Shown: piece by piece, positions 21,059 to 34,170 of the stretch
Numbering within the stretch: the first letter of the stretch is position 1
Layout: every line of letters starts with the position of its first letter
Source of the DNA: Panax quinquefolius
Taxonomy: Eukaryota > Streptophyta > Magnoliopsida > Apiales > Araliaceae
Direction of reading: 5' to 3'
DNA: 64,000 nucleotides
NCBI GenBank assembly: GCA_020205615.1
Contig: CM035163.1
Span: 46,345,652 to 46,409,651, forward strand
Notes under the pieces: model-generated
Database searches by the model: none
What the model was told of the DNA's origin: nothing
Seen by the model: only the letters and a program-made list of their open reading frames with translations
Program-made: the position numbers and the translations under genes

Positions 21059-24002
21059 TGTAACATTCTAGAATTTTAATTATGATATTAAATATTTATT
21101 GAATTATTTAAATATTTAATGGATGTGTTTATTGTTGAATAAATAATTGTTCAAATTTGAATTGATGTGGTTAATTATTTGTTAAATAAATAATTAAGGA
21201 AAATTAATTATTTTGCTAATTTAATTTAATTATTAAGTTAGAGAATTTTGATTAATTGAATTACTATTCTTTTATTGGAATTTGTAAATTTAAAAGGATG
21301 TGTTAGTTGATTAAATAAAGTTATAATTATATAGAAAATTATAATTTTGTGATATTGATTTATGTGTTAAAGTGATTTAATAAATTATTATTACGATTAA
21401 TTTAATCAAGTTAATGTGTGACAAATAACCTTGTTATAAGGGAGTTACTAAAATAAATTAAGGGAGTTTAATTTAGTTTTCCCAAACAAGGCTTATTGCT
21501 TAAGTCTTTATTCTAATTGTGTTTTTCCAAACAAGGCCTAAAGATTAATTGGTTATTTTTTTGTGACTAGCCAAACAAGCCTTATGGCTTTTGGTTTTCA
21601 AAACTTATATAACTGATATCAGTTATATCTATATTATATTATATAATTAATATATTTTATATCTTATATGCGTTATAATCCTAAGATGTATGTTAGACTA
21701 GAGAAAGAAAGAAAGACTTAGTAGAAGAGAAGAAGAAAACTTACAGAGAGAAAACAAGAGAGAATTGGGAGAAGTCTAGAGAAATTGAGAAAAGAAGAAG
21801 CTTGAGAATCAAAAAGGGTTGGCCATCATCTTCTATCAAGGTATTCTTCTACCCTTTTAGTTTTAAAAGTTTTAGTTTTAGCTTTCTCCAATTTCTCTGT
21901 AAAATTCTTGTGTTAATATAGTTGTTGATTTTATGTGTGTTCATGTGATAAACTAGTGTTGTAAGGTTATTTTCATAGGATATATATGATTATAATCAAT
22001 GTATTGTGGTTATGTATATGTTTGTGAAGAAAATATTTTTACAGAGAGTTTTTATGAAAATATATTGTTTAGCTTAAAGTAGAAATTGAGGGTGAATTAG
22101 TGGTTTAGTTGATAAATTGATCATTTAATTTGTTAGAGTATGTATAATCATTGATAAAAACACTTTGAATTAGTGGTTTTGGTTGAAAAAAAAAGTTACT
22201 GTGTTGATTTTCATTGAAATATAAAAAAAAATGAGTTTTAGCCAAAAACAGTGACTTTGGGTGTGTTAATTTTGTTGTTTATGTTGTTGTATGGGTAGAA
22301 TCATGTTTAGAGTTTTTGAAATATGTTTACATGAAGTCTCTATATGATTTATGTGCTAATTAGTCTGTTAGAAACAAGCTTGTAGGCCAAAATTGGCTTT
22401 TTCATCTTTGTTGTCGAGGTCATCTGCCGAGGTCTCAGAATTCTCGGTGCACTGGCCACGGACTTGCAGTACCTTTGTGGCGCCAAGAACGCCATACCAT
22501 CATGCCAAGTACGCGACCCACAGTGTAAACTATGGCCAATGCATGAGTTAGCGAATATCGTTCCGATAAAGGTACTTTTTGTACACGAAATTTTAAGAAA
22601 AGTTATGTGATGAATAAGTATGTTATTAACAATTAACTTGTGTTATAACTCAATTATGTGATTAAAAATTCAATTTCAAATGATGAACGTACTTAGTTAT
22701 GTTTGTAAGATGGTAATGACTAATTATGTCATGATGACATATGTTTATAGGATATTGTGATTCGTATTGATTTGGTTTAGCCTACGAGTAAGGCAAGTTC
22801 TTTAACTCTACTTTTAGAATTGTGCAATCGCTTAAATTTTCTTTGAGCAAGTTTACTAAACTCTCTTTTTACATTGAGCAAGTTTTCTAATCTATTATCA
22901 TGTTAATCAAACTACTATTTTCAATTCGATTATGATATAACGATGTACGTTATTCTTGAGCAAGTTATTCTTGTATTTAACTTGTTGTTTAGCATGCAAA
23001 ATTTATATATTCTAATGTTGAACATTTTTATCAATCAAATATGCTATGCATGCTTAGTATTCAATTTTAATTAACCTTGGCTTAGTATTGTTCAAGAAAG
23101 GTGTTGTAGCTATTCAAATTGTATGCTCTTAGATTATTCCTAAAGCATGACTTTAGTTTACTATGATTGATTCAATCACAATTATTCTATAGTGAAATGT
23201 TCTTGGTTTCATTCAACTAATCCTTACTTGATGTTCGTTGAATTCCAAATTACCCTGAAAGATTATCCAAACCAAACTTCCTTTGGTGCGGACTTGTACT
23301 CTAAATCTTGAGATGAACAACCCTAATGTTATGATTAGGGGTTAACTTACGCGTAGCGTTAAATGTTTAATGCACAATACATGGTACGAAGGGTGATCCC
23401 CCTAAGTACGAGGAGTCCTTATAGTCTTATGATCATTAAAGTTGGAGTTGAAAGGTTTCTCATAAATCGTGGACATAGTTCATGGTCTTATGACCCTCGG
23501 TTATATTTATTCCACATTTTGGATTTCGTTTTTGATTATAGATGATAGAGTACTATTCATTGTTGATGAGCCTATTATTGGTAGTTATTATTACTATACT
23601 CCTGTTGATTTCATATTGTATCCAGTGAGCCATTGTTTTGCTCACTCTTGCATATTTTAAAACTCATTGCATGACTAAAGAAGAGAAGGTAGATGAACCT
23701 TCGCTCTAGCAAAGAAAGGGAAAATGTGCAAGTGATGAAGACTTGTAATTTTACTTTGATTGAGATGTTAGATTTTTATTATGATGATCTTAGACTTGGT
23801 TTTAATGAAGTTTATTTAATTTCTGCATTTGAATGATTGTAATTAAAGGTTAGATAACCTGGGAGATTTTATTATGTAACCCTTTAACGGGAAAGGTTTT
23901 ATTTATCTAGTTTTATTGTGATTGGGTAGTTAGATATGAATGTTTGATTAAGTGAACACCAGATCCTGTGTGAATGAAGTACCTGGATTTGGGGGTGTCA
24001 CA
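21059..24002 (+). mobile_element. Solo LTR F of a chromovirus-like gypsy family
   Basis: It starts TGTAACATTCTAG and ends GGGGGTGTCACA, 2,944 bp, flanked by the 5-bp duplication ACTGC (21054-21058 and 24003-24007). Removing it rejoins C's protease and integrase codons. It has no primer binding site, gag or pol inside, so it is a solo LTR left by LTR-LTR recombination. It is related to E's LTR (2,940 bp, opposite strand) by length, by both ends and by CCAAACAAGGC motifs. Small frames inside (such as 23363-23545) have no recognisable product. Confidence 0.9.
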
Positions 24003-24160
24003 ACTGCACCATTCCCAGCTGAGCCATATCCTCTTGTCTTGCCAGAGCCATTGTCTTCGAAGATGACTGATGGACCCACTTTCTCTATGAAGTTAGACAG
24101 GAGAGCTTTGTTCCCGGTCATGTGCCTTGAGCATCCACTGTCCAGATAACAGGTTGTGAT
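24003..24160 (-). pseudogene. Element C protease active-site region
   Basis: The minus-strand frame over about 24150-24008 reads CYLDSGCSRHMTGNKALLSN and later GYGSAGNGA. This is the Ty1/copia aspartic protease active site (DSG). It is directly upstream of solo LTR F, and the coding resumes beyond F with the integrase link. The catalytic Asp-Ser-Gly is intact. The first five bases are the ACTGC duplication. Confidence 0.8.
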
Positions 24161-26210
24161 CGTGGAGCTCTGTTCCTATGGTAAGATTAAACTCCCATTT
24201 TGGTACCCATACTTGCATGGGTCCTACTTTGTTAGTACCCTTGGGAACCCAAATTTGCTTGACCTTAGGTCTCATATGCATAGGATTATAGTAGCATATT
24301 GCAGCCTTATGACCAATCTTATTACATACAATGCATCTAATATGATGTATGCTTGTGTGTGTTTGTGGATTCTTCCTCCATTTTGACTTATATGGGTTCT
24401 TAGCAATCCTTCTTTTATATTGGTTCTTCCTTTTCCATGTGTCCTTATGATTCACGATTTGAGAGGAGTGAAGCTTAACTCTACTGTTCCTTCCTAGTTG
24501 GTTCGTGAAGTTGATTTTACTCGACTCTACGATCCTTCGAGGTTGGAGAGTAGTGACTAAGTTACTTTTCTCTTTTTTGAATCCTAGGCCAGCATGGGAT
24601 CTATTATGTCTTGAGACATGGATTGGATCAGAAGAGTAGAGATGGACTGGTTCTTCCTTCTGTGAGAATTTCACAAATGTAATGCTTCTATTAAAATTTG
24701 AAATATTACTAGAGCTAGTTTCCTTTATCTTTTCCACATATAGTTCTGAGGTAGATTCCCCAAAACCTAAACTTGTTCTGTCAGATGCACTTCTCTGACT
24801 AGAAATCAGGGAGTCCATGGAAGAAGAGAATTTATTCCATGTAGAGATTATCTTTTCTAGTTTCTTAATCTTAAAGGTTAGATTTAACTCTCTTTGTGCA
24901 TTAAGTTAATTGGTCTGTTTTAAGAGTTTATTCTCATCTTCAAATTTGGAGAGAGAGTTAGTACTTAGAAGAGTCAAGCTTCCAGCTTCTTCCTAATTTT
25001 CTTTCTTTTTTAGAAGAGAATAATCTTTAGATAGAACTCTGAACCATTTCATGTATTGATGCAGATCAGATGTTTTGCATGTTTGTCCATTAGACAAAGA
25101 TTTGCTATTTGAGGATCTTCATGGTCTCCAGATTTAGGAGTTGAGTCATTGTCTGAGTCACTCCACGATCCTCCGACCACAAGACCTTTGTCTTTCTTCT
25201 GGAGCCTCTTGTTGCCTTTTAATTCTTTCTTTGAATTTAATTTCCTCTTTAGTTTTTCTCTAAGAGGTTTGTTGTAATTTGCAATGAAATGGTCAGGCTT
25301 CTTGCAGTTGTAGCATAAGTCATTTATCTGTTCTTGGCTGTTGTAGTTGTTGAATTTCTTCAGTTTGTTGCTTCTACATTGACGCGTGAACCTTTTAAGT
25401 CTTCTTACCAACATTGTAAAGTCCTCATCATCATCTTCATCATAGTCAGAGTCATTTTTAGTGTTAGCTTTGGGAATGTTATCTGTTCCTTTGAGAGCAA
25501 CCCCTTTGTCCTTCTTTCTTCCTTCATAAAGAGTTTTTGCTCGTTGAGTCAGCTCTAGTTCATACGTAAGAAGGTTGCCATATAACTGTTGAACAGTCAT
25601 TTCATGGAGATTCTTTGATTCTTTGATGGCAGTGGTTTTGGCGTCCTATTTGTTAGGTAAGGCTCTCACGAACTTTATGATTAGATCTTTATTTGGATAA
25701 ATCTTTCCAAAGGCTTAAAGAAAGTTAAGCAGAACATTGAATCTTTTATAGGTGGAAGTGACATTTTCTCCTGGAACGTGGGCAAAACATTTCATATTAT
25801 TGAGTCAGAAGATATTGCTTATTTTCTCTGACTTCTTCTGTTCCTTCATGCATGATGAGCAATGCTTCCCATACTTCCTTTGCTGTTTTGTTGTTGACCA
25901 CATTTTCAAACAGGCCATCCTCTAAAGATTGGAACAAAATTTTCTTGGCCTTTTTGTCGAGTTGGATAACTTTCTTTTCGTTGTCAGTCCATTCTGCTTT
26001 AACCTTGATCTGAATTCTGTTTGGATCGTCTGAAGTTGGTGCAACCTTTGTAAGAATGTAGGTTCCATTCTGAACAGTTTTAAATAGATATTCATCTATT
26101 GAATCCATGTAGGCTTGCATACGAACTTTCTAGTTGGCGAATTTATCTTTGTTGCACATAGGTGGCTTGCTGCCTCCTCCAGTCTTTGATTCGCTTATCA
26201 GATATGCCAT
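24161..26210 (-). pseudogene. Element C gag, with stops and shifts
   Basis: The start is at 26210 (MAYLISESKTGGG), 37 bases downstream of the primer binding site in transcript order. TGG-to-TAG creates a stop at codon 28 or so (NKDKFAN*KVRMQAYMDSID). The next frame (26120-25797) carries the copia gag N-terminal domain (DEYLFKTVQNG, AKEVWEALLIMHEGTEEVRE). 25600-25049 has a zinc knuckle with the last Cys changed to Tyr (CYNCKKPDHFIANY). 24818-24093 is a charged linker with a second, intact knuckle (CIVCNKIGHKAAIC) before the protease. Two separated knuckles and a long linker are typical of SIRE-type Gag. Confidence 0.85.
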
Positions 26211-26246
26211 TGGATCTACTAAAACTTTGTAAGCTGTTTGATAGAA

Positions 26247-26261
26247 CCTGCTCTGTTACCA
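26247..26261 (-). other. Primer binding site of element C
   Basis: The minus strand reads TGGTAACAGAGCAGG, two bases inside the LTR end CTAACA. It matches initiator tRNA-Met except at one position of the first twelve. Confidence 0.88.
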
Positions 26262-26263
26262 AT

Positions 26264-27024
26264 TGTTAGTTCCTAGAGGCACAAACGTTATCTAGAAGGG
26301 GGGTTTAATAGATATTTTAAAATTTCTTTTTCAAAATACTTGTCAAATTTGATAATGATTTAAGTATAGCGGAGTTTGAGATTTGTTTGTTTTCCCTTTA
26401 AGATAAAGAGAGTTAGTAGGATATAAGCAGTTATAGCAGATATGTCAGTTATGGCAAGAATATAAGAGACACATTGATTTTAAGTGGTTCAGAGCACTCA
26501 AAGCTCCTAGTCCACTCTTCTACTCCTCGAGTAGGAAATCCACTAAGGATATCTTTACAATCTTTGAATCTCACAGATTCCTTCAAGACCAGCAGTCTTT
26601 AAACTTCTTAGTTCACTATTGAACTCTTCAAGTCCAGCAGACTTGGTACTTCTCAGTTCACTTAGAACTCTTCAAGTCCTTCTGACTTGGAACTTCTTAC
26701 TTCACTTGATAATAGTTTGAGTTCTTGAATGGTGCTACTCAGTTGCTGTTATGCTTAAGTTCAAAAGAACTGAGTAGCTGAGCAAGCTTTCTTTTCAGAT
26801 CATAGAGTTGAGCGTTGAGTGTTCTTCAGCATTTTCGTTCTTTTGCTTCCTTGATCTTTACATCTGCTTGTGTTTTGCATATATGATGCCTTTGAAATAT
26901 ATCCGCTTGAAGACATTCGTTGAAGCATTAATTGCATTTGACATTTCTGAGCACTAATGGTGACTTTTTGGAAATCTTCTGTCCAGCCGTCTGGCCCACT
27001 GACACTGTAGACTGCTATTTCACA
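26264..27024 (-). repeat. Element C 5' LTR, inner portion
   Basis: The plus strand begins TGTTAGTTCC next to the primer binding site. The minus-strand end CTTCTAGATAACGT...CTAACA is typical of SIRE LTR 3' ends. It is interrupted at 27025 by TGTGACACCCCC, the end of element E's LTR. The other half of the LTR, with the matching TGTTAG start, is at about 34498-35080. Confidence 0.8.
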
Positions 27025-29284
27025 TGTGACACCCCCAAATCTGGGTACTCCATTCCCACAAGATTTGGTGTTCACTATCCATAACTATTACGTCTAACTA
27101 CCTATAATAAAGGATAAAGACATAATTTAAATAACTTAAACAATAATCTTTCCCATTAAAGGGTTACATCAATTTAAAACAATCCCAGGTAATCTAACCA
27201 AACTATTACATAAGTCTTCAGAATACATCACAATGTAACATAAGTCTTATAACACAATTCATTTAAATAAATTCACATAAATCTTCATCACTTGGACATC
27301 TTGCCCTTTCCTTTGCTGGAAGATGGCTCATCGAATTTCTCTACTTTAGCTGCAGTGTTAATTGCAAGAGTGAGCAAACAATTGCCAACTATTATAAGGA
27401 ATAATAATAACAACAACATGAGTTTGGACAACGAATGCTGAATAATGGTGAACTCGTTCTTTCAACCAAAAATAGAAAACAAGTTCAAGATTTATATTTG
27501 AGGGTCTTAAGACCACGAACTATGTCCCCGGTATTTAGGTATTATTACCTCAACCTTAACAGCCGTTTAGACTATACAGACCCTTCCTTACATACTTAGG
27601 GGGATCAGCCTTTTGTACCATGTACTGTGTACAAACATCTAAACGTTAACACGTACATAATCTCCTATATCAGGGTTGTTCATCTCAGTTTGAATTTAGG
27701 ATTTCCTCACTAAAGAAAATTTAGTTTGGAACTAACTTATCAGTGGTTCTAGAATTTTAAAACACTATTCAATTATAGATTAGTCCAACCAACAAGAGTT
27801 TGCTTGCTATTTAAAGGTTCAACACGATAATATAGAATTGAACAATGTTATTTAAGTTAAAGATTGAATAACAACAATATACAATTGAATATACATGGTA
27901 TATATGCAAAGTACTACATTCAAAAGAGTTAGGACAATCTCATTTGAATCAATGAATTTAAACAGTATATGCCTTGAATAACAAGAACAAGAGTCTGGTG
28001 TGTGAAACTCGCTCGATGTAAAGAATTAGAATACAAGAGCTTGCATGATCATAACAAGATGGAATTAATAAGCTTGCTCAACTTAAATATAGGATTTGAG
28101 AACTTGTATAATGATAAATTAGGTTTAGAAAGCTTGCTTGACAACAAAGGATAAACATAATTATGAAATTTGCATTCATTACAAAGAGAATGAAGTTAGG
28201 GAACTTTCCTCGTGTGTAAGCTACACAAGTACAATAACGTTTGCCAATTACCCTACACATACTATTGAAATCGGAACACCAATTAGTTATATTATCATTA
28301 GCTTTATAAATTCAATCCACCACCTGAGCCATAACCTTTAACTTAATGTCTAACCATGTTAGTTAACCACTCTCACGAATCTGAAATCTCACTATCGCAT
28401 AATATAAACTTCATCATTCACCTTTAACTCTTAAAAACATCAATTTTCATTCATTATGTAACTTGTTTAAGTGATCATTTAAAATTTTCACTTTTTGGTA
28501 TTACCACACGTAACCATATGTTATTGTAACTTATGTTATGATTTGACATCTTTATCATGCCTACCAAACTAGATTGGGTCTTAGTATTATAGCCTATAAT
28601 TAATCGTAACTCATCGCCATCGATCGAGGAGCAGTGTAGGCTTATTGCTACGCCTTAGCTCAGCATCGGTGAAATTGCTACCGGTGCACGACTCGAATAT
28701 TAACGGTAGCAATTGCTACTGCTTCTACTCATGGTAAAGTGGCATTGCTTGAGACGCTGTACTGTGAAACCGCAGCAGAGCCTCATACACTTTAACCACC
28801 CATTTTTTTCTAATTTCTACAGCAATTCACCAAACCCAAAAGTTATAAGTTTACTACAACAACTCTAGGCATATCATAACACTTCTAATCACCAAAATAC
28901 CCAAATTATAAGGATTTAACCCATGCTTTTGTTGTTTTTTCCACTTTTCAACACATTTAGCGAATTCCATCTCCAAATCCTTGTTTCGTAACCAAAATAC
29001 ACAATTTCAGTTGTGTTGTTTTCGTTTCTTGATATACTAACACAATCTACAATCAATTTACTGATTATATCAAGGATTGAACATGAATTTTTTGACAACC
29101 CAATTTCACTATTACTTTAATTTACTACTCAAAACCCAATTTCACGTATTTGATTACTAACAATTGTTTATAGACAACAACTAACAAACTCTACAAGACT
29201 ATACACACATATAGCCCATATCTTATAACAACAATTTCAACATTAATCCCAATTACAGAAAATAGAAATTATAAAACTACAAAT

Positions 29285-32064
29285 TAGACCCCAAAGTTTA
29301 TGAATAAAGATTTAAATTTCTCCAAATATTTTTTTTAATATTATGGTGTGGTTTTGATATAATGTTATAGTTGTGGGTAATATTTATAAATTTTGTAAAG
29401 TACGCAAGTTGTTATATAATATTCGATTAGTCGGGGAATATTCTTTTTGTCGGGAATATCCATACGACGGCCGAGTCATTGGTGAACCTACAACGGAAGT
29501 ATTGTCGTAGTAATAAAACCACAGAAATATTTTTATGAAAATAACGGCGGAAGTTTTACCGTTAAAACTGTTGAACTACCCCATAGTAAAGTAATACGAT
29601 GTCTGCTGTGGTTGCGTAGTGGCACACGGTATTGGTTATTGATGCTTACGTGAGAAGTCACTCAATTATACTCAATTATTGCTACAGTAATTGTTGCATT
29701 AAATCTTTTCATATTATTGATTCGATTATTATCACATAATCATCTCATAATATTTTATATATTATTAAATTAATAATTGAGACGACAAAGTTATTCATAT
29801 TATTAAATTGTAATATTTACAATGTCTAGAAGTTCTGTCGAGGAGAGGTTTGGTAACCTAATTGCGCGCCAATAGGGAGAAATCCTTATTGAAAGCCCCT
29901 CTTCCTCTGGAATGACCTGATTGTTAAATATTGTGAGTTATGATATTAATGATGAATAAGTTCATGTTGATTAAAGATGAATTTGATAGTTCTATTGTGT
30001 TGGGATTATTGGTGTTAGTTGAAATCGACATCTATTCCGATGATAATTGATGTCTGGGGGTTATATTGATAAATCGGGTAATTTATCGGATAAATAAGCA
30101 ATTAATTGCTACTAATTCACATGCTTATATAACTATTTGTTCACATGTGTGTACTATTGAGTCACATTCACTTACTATTAGGGGAGTTGGTGCAAGATTG
30201 ATAATACTTGCATGACTAAGTTAAAAAGGGAGGTATAGATTGAGGTACTATATTGTATTTCGTATTTTCACATGATTATAACTATTGATTCACATGATTG
30301 AACTATTGATTCCCATTATTTACTATTAGGGGAGGTGGTGCAAGTTTGATAATACTTGCAGGACTAAATTAAAAATGAAAGAAAAGTTGGAGGTATTGTA
30401 CTATAATTTTTCGAGCCCCAAAACGTGCAATTATCAGAACTATAAATAGAAGCTCATTCTTCCTTCATTTATCACCAATTCACTAAAGCTTTAGAGCCAT
30501 TATTATAGAGAGAAATTATAGAGAGAAATAAGAACAGAAGTCTGCTACCTCAGTATTCCAATATCTAGTTTCTTCTAAGGTAAGGGGTATTATTTCTTTC
30601 GTATTCATGAAGAGAACTTCTATTATTCCATTTTTTCATTATTACATTGGAATAACTTTGATAATCTGTGATCACCCTATACTTGGTGAAATTCTTCATT
30701 ATTCAATTCTTTATTATTACATTGGAATATCCACGCATGCGTTTTACGTGGGACTGGTTACATCTTTATTATTTTGTTGGAATATCACATGCATGCGTGC
30801 GTTACTTGCGGACCGTTCCGTTATTTATTATTCTATTGGAATAACCTGTCTATGTGAAGTACCGTATGCATGATGATTTCTGTTGTTATTCCATTCTTTA
30901 TTATTCTGTTGGACTATCCTGTCGATGCGTATTACACGCTGACACAGTTCTCGTTATTAATTATTCATTAGAATAACCCGTCATCCGAATTATTGCATGC
31001 ATGGTGATTTCTTTTGTTATTCCATTCTTTATTATACTCAGTTGGTTAAAGTTTTGACTTCTATACTCCATGAAATTAGTGGAATATCCTTGATATTTGC
31101 GCTTCATCCAAGATCTTTTCATGGAAATATTCTTCCGAGCATTCTTGAATTTTACTCTACAAAGAAGTATCATGTTGACAATTTGGGCGTTATTAGTTCT
31201 GAATAAATTAATTCTTGAACTTGTTTTATTGAATTCTTATATCATTGTCATCATCCTCATGTTTATATATTTTTGAAAGTCATCTCAGGCCCTGTAGTGC
31301 ATAGATGGACTTGGTATGATTATGACCGTGGATTATTCGGTAAATCATGGTCGTAATGTTACAAATGATGTGATAAAATTCCTCATTGGCCCGTAGTGCA
31401 TTGATGGACAGTTGTTGGCATGATCATGACCATTGGTGAATACACGAATATCCTTGACCGTAGTGCATGAATAATTTGTGGTTGTGATACTAATGAATAT
31501 CCTTAGTCAGTAGTCTTGTGGATGATGTGGATTATTTATTGTGAGTCCCAAATGATAAAAGTGATAAAAAACCTTTTTAAATCATAAAAGATTGTAGATT
31601 TTATTCTGTACTTCACTCTTTTAATGGATTGCTTATTCCGCTGCAGTTAAACTTGATGTCTATTGTATTTTATCAGTTTAACATTGTTGAAGACTAATGA
31701 TAATTTATTCTGCATTATCTTAGTCATAATATTTCTTACTGGGCTAGTTGAGCTCACCCTTTTACTTTAATTGTTCTCTTCAGGAAATGAGAATGTAGCA
31801 GGGACTAGTCGGGGAACGGAGTGACGGTCCAGATAATAGCATTAGTAGTCCTAGCTATTCTGTTAAATAGTGTGATAATAAATGTAATGAGGACTCAATT
31901 GAGTGTGGATATTGTCTAGATGACAATTTTTTGTATTAGAACTCACAACATATGTATTGTAGTATATTACACGACGATTGTATAATTAAGTTTGTATTTG
32001 TATTCTGTACCATGTATTTGGCGACTCAGAATAGGTGATGTATACCTATTTTGGGGGCGTCACA
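29285..32064 (+). mobile_element. Solo LTR of the A/B gypsy family inside E's LTR
   Basis: It runs from AGACCCCAAAG to TTTTGGGGGCGTCACA, about 2,780 bp, in the opposite orientation to B. It has the family TATA box (30441-30448), the repeat block (about 30605-31025) and the end motifs. The first bases, normally TGTGAG, are altered (AAATTAG), and flanks TATAC (right) and CTACA (left) do not match as a clean 5-bp duplication. No internal region follows it. It is a solo LTR that has lost its exact left end. Confidence 0.85.
30441..30448 (+). promoter_or_regulatory. TATA box of the solo LTR
   Basis: TATAAATA in the context ACTATAAATAGAAGCTCATTC, the family core promoter. A GAGAG-rich stretch follows about 60 bases on. 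Confidence 0.68.
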
Positions 32065-32744
32065 TATACCTTTAATCCTCGTTCTATTTTAGCAAAGATG
32101 ATAGCAACCCTTCCCAAAAATTCTTCTTCTCCAACTCTCAATCCTCTGTAATTCTTTCTAGTTTTTCTTCTCTAACATCTGTTCTCTTAGTTAGCCATTA
32201 GGAAAAATACGCGTAACATATACTAGCCTCCCTCTCCCCCACGTACTCTTCAGGTAAGAACCCAAAAAGTTTACGTCAGTTAGATTAAACCAAAGGCCAA
32301 AAGGCCTTGTTTGGCTATTCAAACTCCCCATTCTAGTTTATTTTAATAATATTTATATTATATAGTTTTACTTGTCACACATTTAACTAATTTAAATAAC
32401 TTACAATTATAATTATAATAATTATAATTTTTATTATAATTATACTTATGATTAATAAATTATTATATATCTAATTTAATTATTAAATTAGACTATAACA
32501 TCATTTTATTTAATTTAATTATTTTCTTAAATATTAAATAATTCATTTAATTTAATTATTTCATTAAATTAAATCTTCAAATAATAAAATTACCATAATA
32601 AATTTAGTTAACACACACACTTAACTAAATTATTGCACCATAATTTCATCAATTATTTATTTATTTAAATAAATAAATTGTTTAAAATATTTATTTAATT
32701 CAATAAATATTTAAATTTAATTACAAAATTTCTCGATCGGTACA

Positions 32745-32760
32745 TCCTTCCCCCCTTAAA
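32745..32760 (-). other. Element E polypurine tract
   Basis: The minus strand reads TTTAAGGGGGGAAGGA directly before the LTR start TGTACCG. It fits the plus-strand primer of a gypsy element and shows which end of this LTR family is the start. Confidence 0.8.
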
Positions 32761-32941
32761 AGGATTCTCTCCCCAGAATCACGACTCGATAAATTTATTC
32801 ATTACATCACCTAACACCTGAAAAGGTGTTTTCTGCTGACCCATATTACTTTCCTTAGCTTCTTTAATACGTTTATTTGTTACATACTAAGGATGACTGT
32901 TGTGTCATTGGGACTCTCGATAGTTTCAACGTCTATAATCC

Positions 32942-32944
32942 ATT
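32942..32944. repeat. CACTA target-site duplication ATT (partner 34495-34497)
   Basis: ATT on both sides, the 3-bp length expected for CACTA elements. Confidence 0.88.
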
Positions 32945-34036
32945 TACTACAAAAAAATGGGGCTTCAGCAACAACCAATTTTTGTTGCTAAAGGTGCCAA
33001 ATTTCGTTGCAAAAGGGTTTTGGCAACGACTTTGCTTTCGTTGCATCTTTCGTTGCGCAATGAGCGTTGCTAATTGTTTCGCAACGAACGTATTTTTTTC
33101 GTTGCCAAAAGTAATACATTTTGCAACGAAAATTGGCTTTCGTACAGAGACATCGATCCTTTAGCAACAAAATGTATTGTTGCAGAATAATTAAACTTTC
33201 ATTGCTAAAAAGCCCATTTCGTTGCAAAAGCCTTCTAATTGGCAACGAAATGAACTCTTTTTTTTTTTGCAACGACCATGCATTTTCGTTGCAATTGACA
33301 CCATTTTGCAATGACATTTTTCATTGCAGTAAATTATGAAAATTGTTGCTTAAGCTTGCTTTCGTTGCGGAATGTAAACTTTTTAGCAAATTTTATGAAT
33401 TTTAAGGACATATTATTTCTGTATTTACTAAATTATAGAGTATTTAGTCTTGTATTGATGGTATGAATTTAAGATACAGTATCATATTTTATTCATTAAA
33501 ATCTTATTTATTTGTATTTTTTCTTTTTAATTTTTTTTTATTAAAAACCAATATTTTATGCATTAAAATATTATTTATTTATTTAGTCTCTTTATATACA
33601 AGGGTAATTATGTTTTTTCTTTTTAACTTAAAATTATGTTCTATTTTTTTTATAAAAAAAACTCACTCCCATAACATAAAACAAGAGTCCCCCATTGATT
33701 GAATGTATAATATGACTCTGCTTTGAATAGGAAATATATACATTCAATCTCATGTTTTGATATAAATATTAATCCTTGCAAATTACTAACAACTAGGCCT
33801 GTGGTGCTTGGGTGGTCATATGACCAATGTTCCAATTAAGAGGTTGCAAGTTCGAATATGAGGAGAGGCATTTTTTTGGAAAAAATTTAACAAACGCAAC
33901 GTACGTCAGTAGCTAACGCATGTCAAATTATAATATAAAATACCACGTCAGCTCTGCCACATATTATTATTACTGTTATTGTTATTGTTATTGTTATTAT
34001 TATTACTATTAGTACTATTATTATTATTATTATGAC

Positions 34037-34088
<52 letters not shown>

Positions 34089-34135
34089 GTTATTGTTATT
34101 GTTATTATTATTATTATTACTATTATTATTATGAA

Positions 34136-34170
<35 letters not shown>

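Larger units (their letters stand above)
27025..32941 (-). mobile_element. Truncated chromovirus-like element E (3' LTR plus internal tail)
   Basis: Its LTR reads from TGTACCGATCG (minus-strand start, 32744) to GGGGGTGTCACA (27025). It totals 2,940 bp once the solo LTR at 29285-32064 is removed. Directly outside the LTR start lies a polypurine tract (32745-32760), then about 180 bp of internal sequence. No gag, pol or second LTR is found, so E is cut short. The exact right border against C's LTR is not visible; it lies between about 32942 and 34498, around the CACTA insertion. Left flank TTTCACA belongs to C's LTR. Confidence 0.8.

Noticed and set aside
24156..24386. Plus-strand frames across copia gag and protease (also 25334-25558, 49946-50326, 51001-51198)
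   Set aside because: They are antisense to recognisable gag, protease and RT coding of C and D.
26800..27075. 91-codon minus-strand frame crossing the C LTR and E border
   Set aside because: It spans the junction of two different elements and has no family resemblance.
30961..31206. Repeated 65-80-codon frame (MILLCRVKFKNA...) found in several LTRs
   Set aside because: It recurs because the LTR is repeated. It is disrupted in other LTR copies (for example 5455-5560) and has no start context or known domain.
29285..32064. Clean 5-bp duplication for the solo LTR in E
   Set aside because: The left terminus is altered (AAATTAGACC), and flanks CTACA and TATAC do not match, so I do not claim one.
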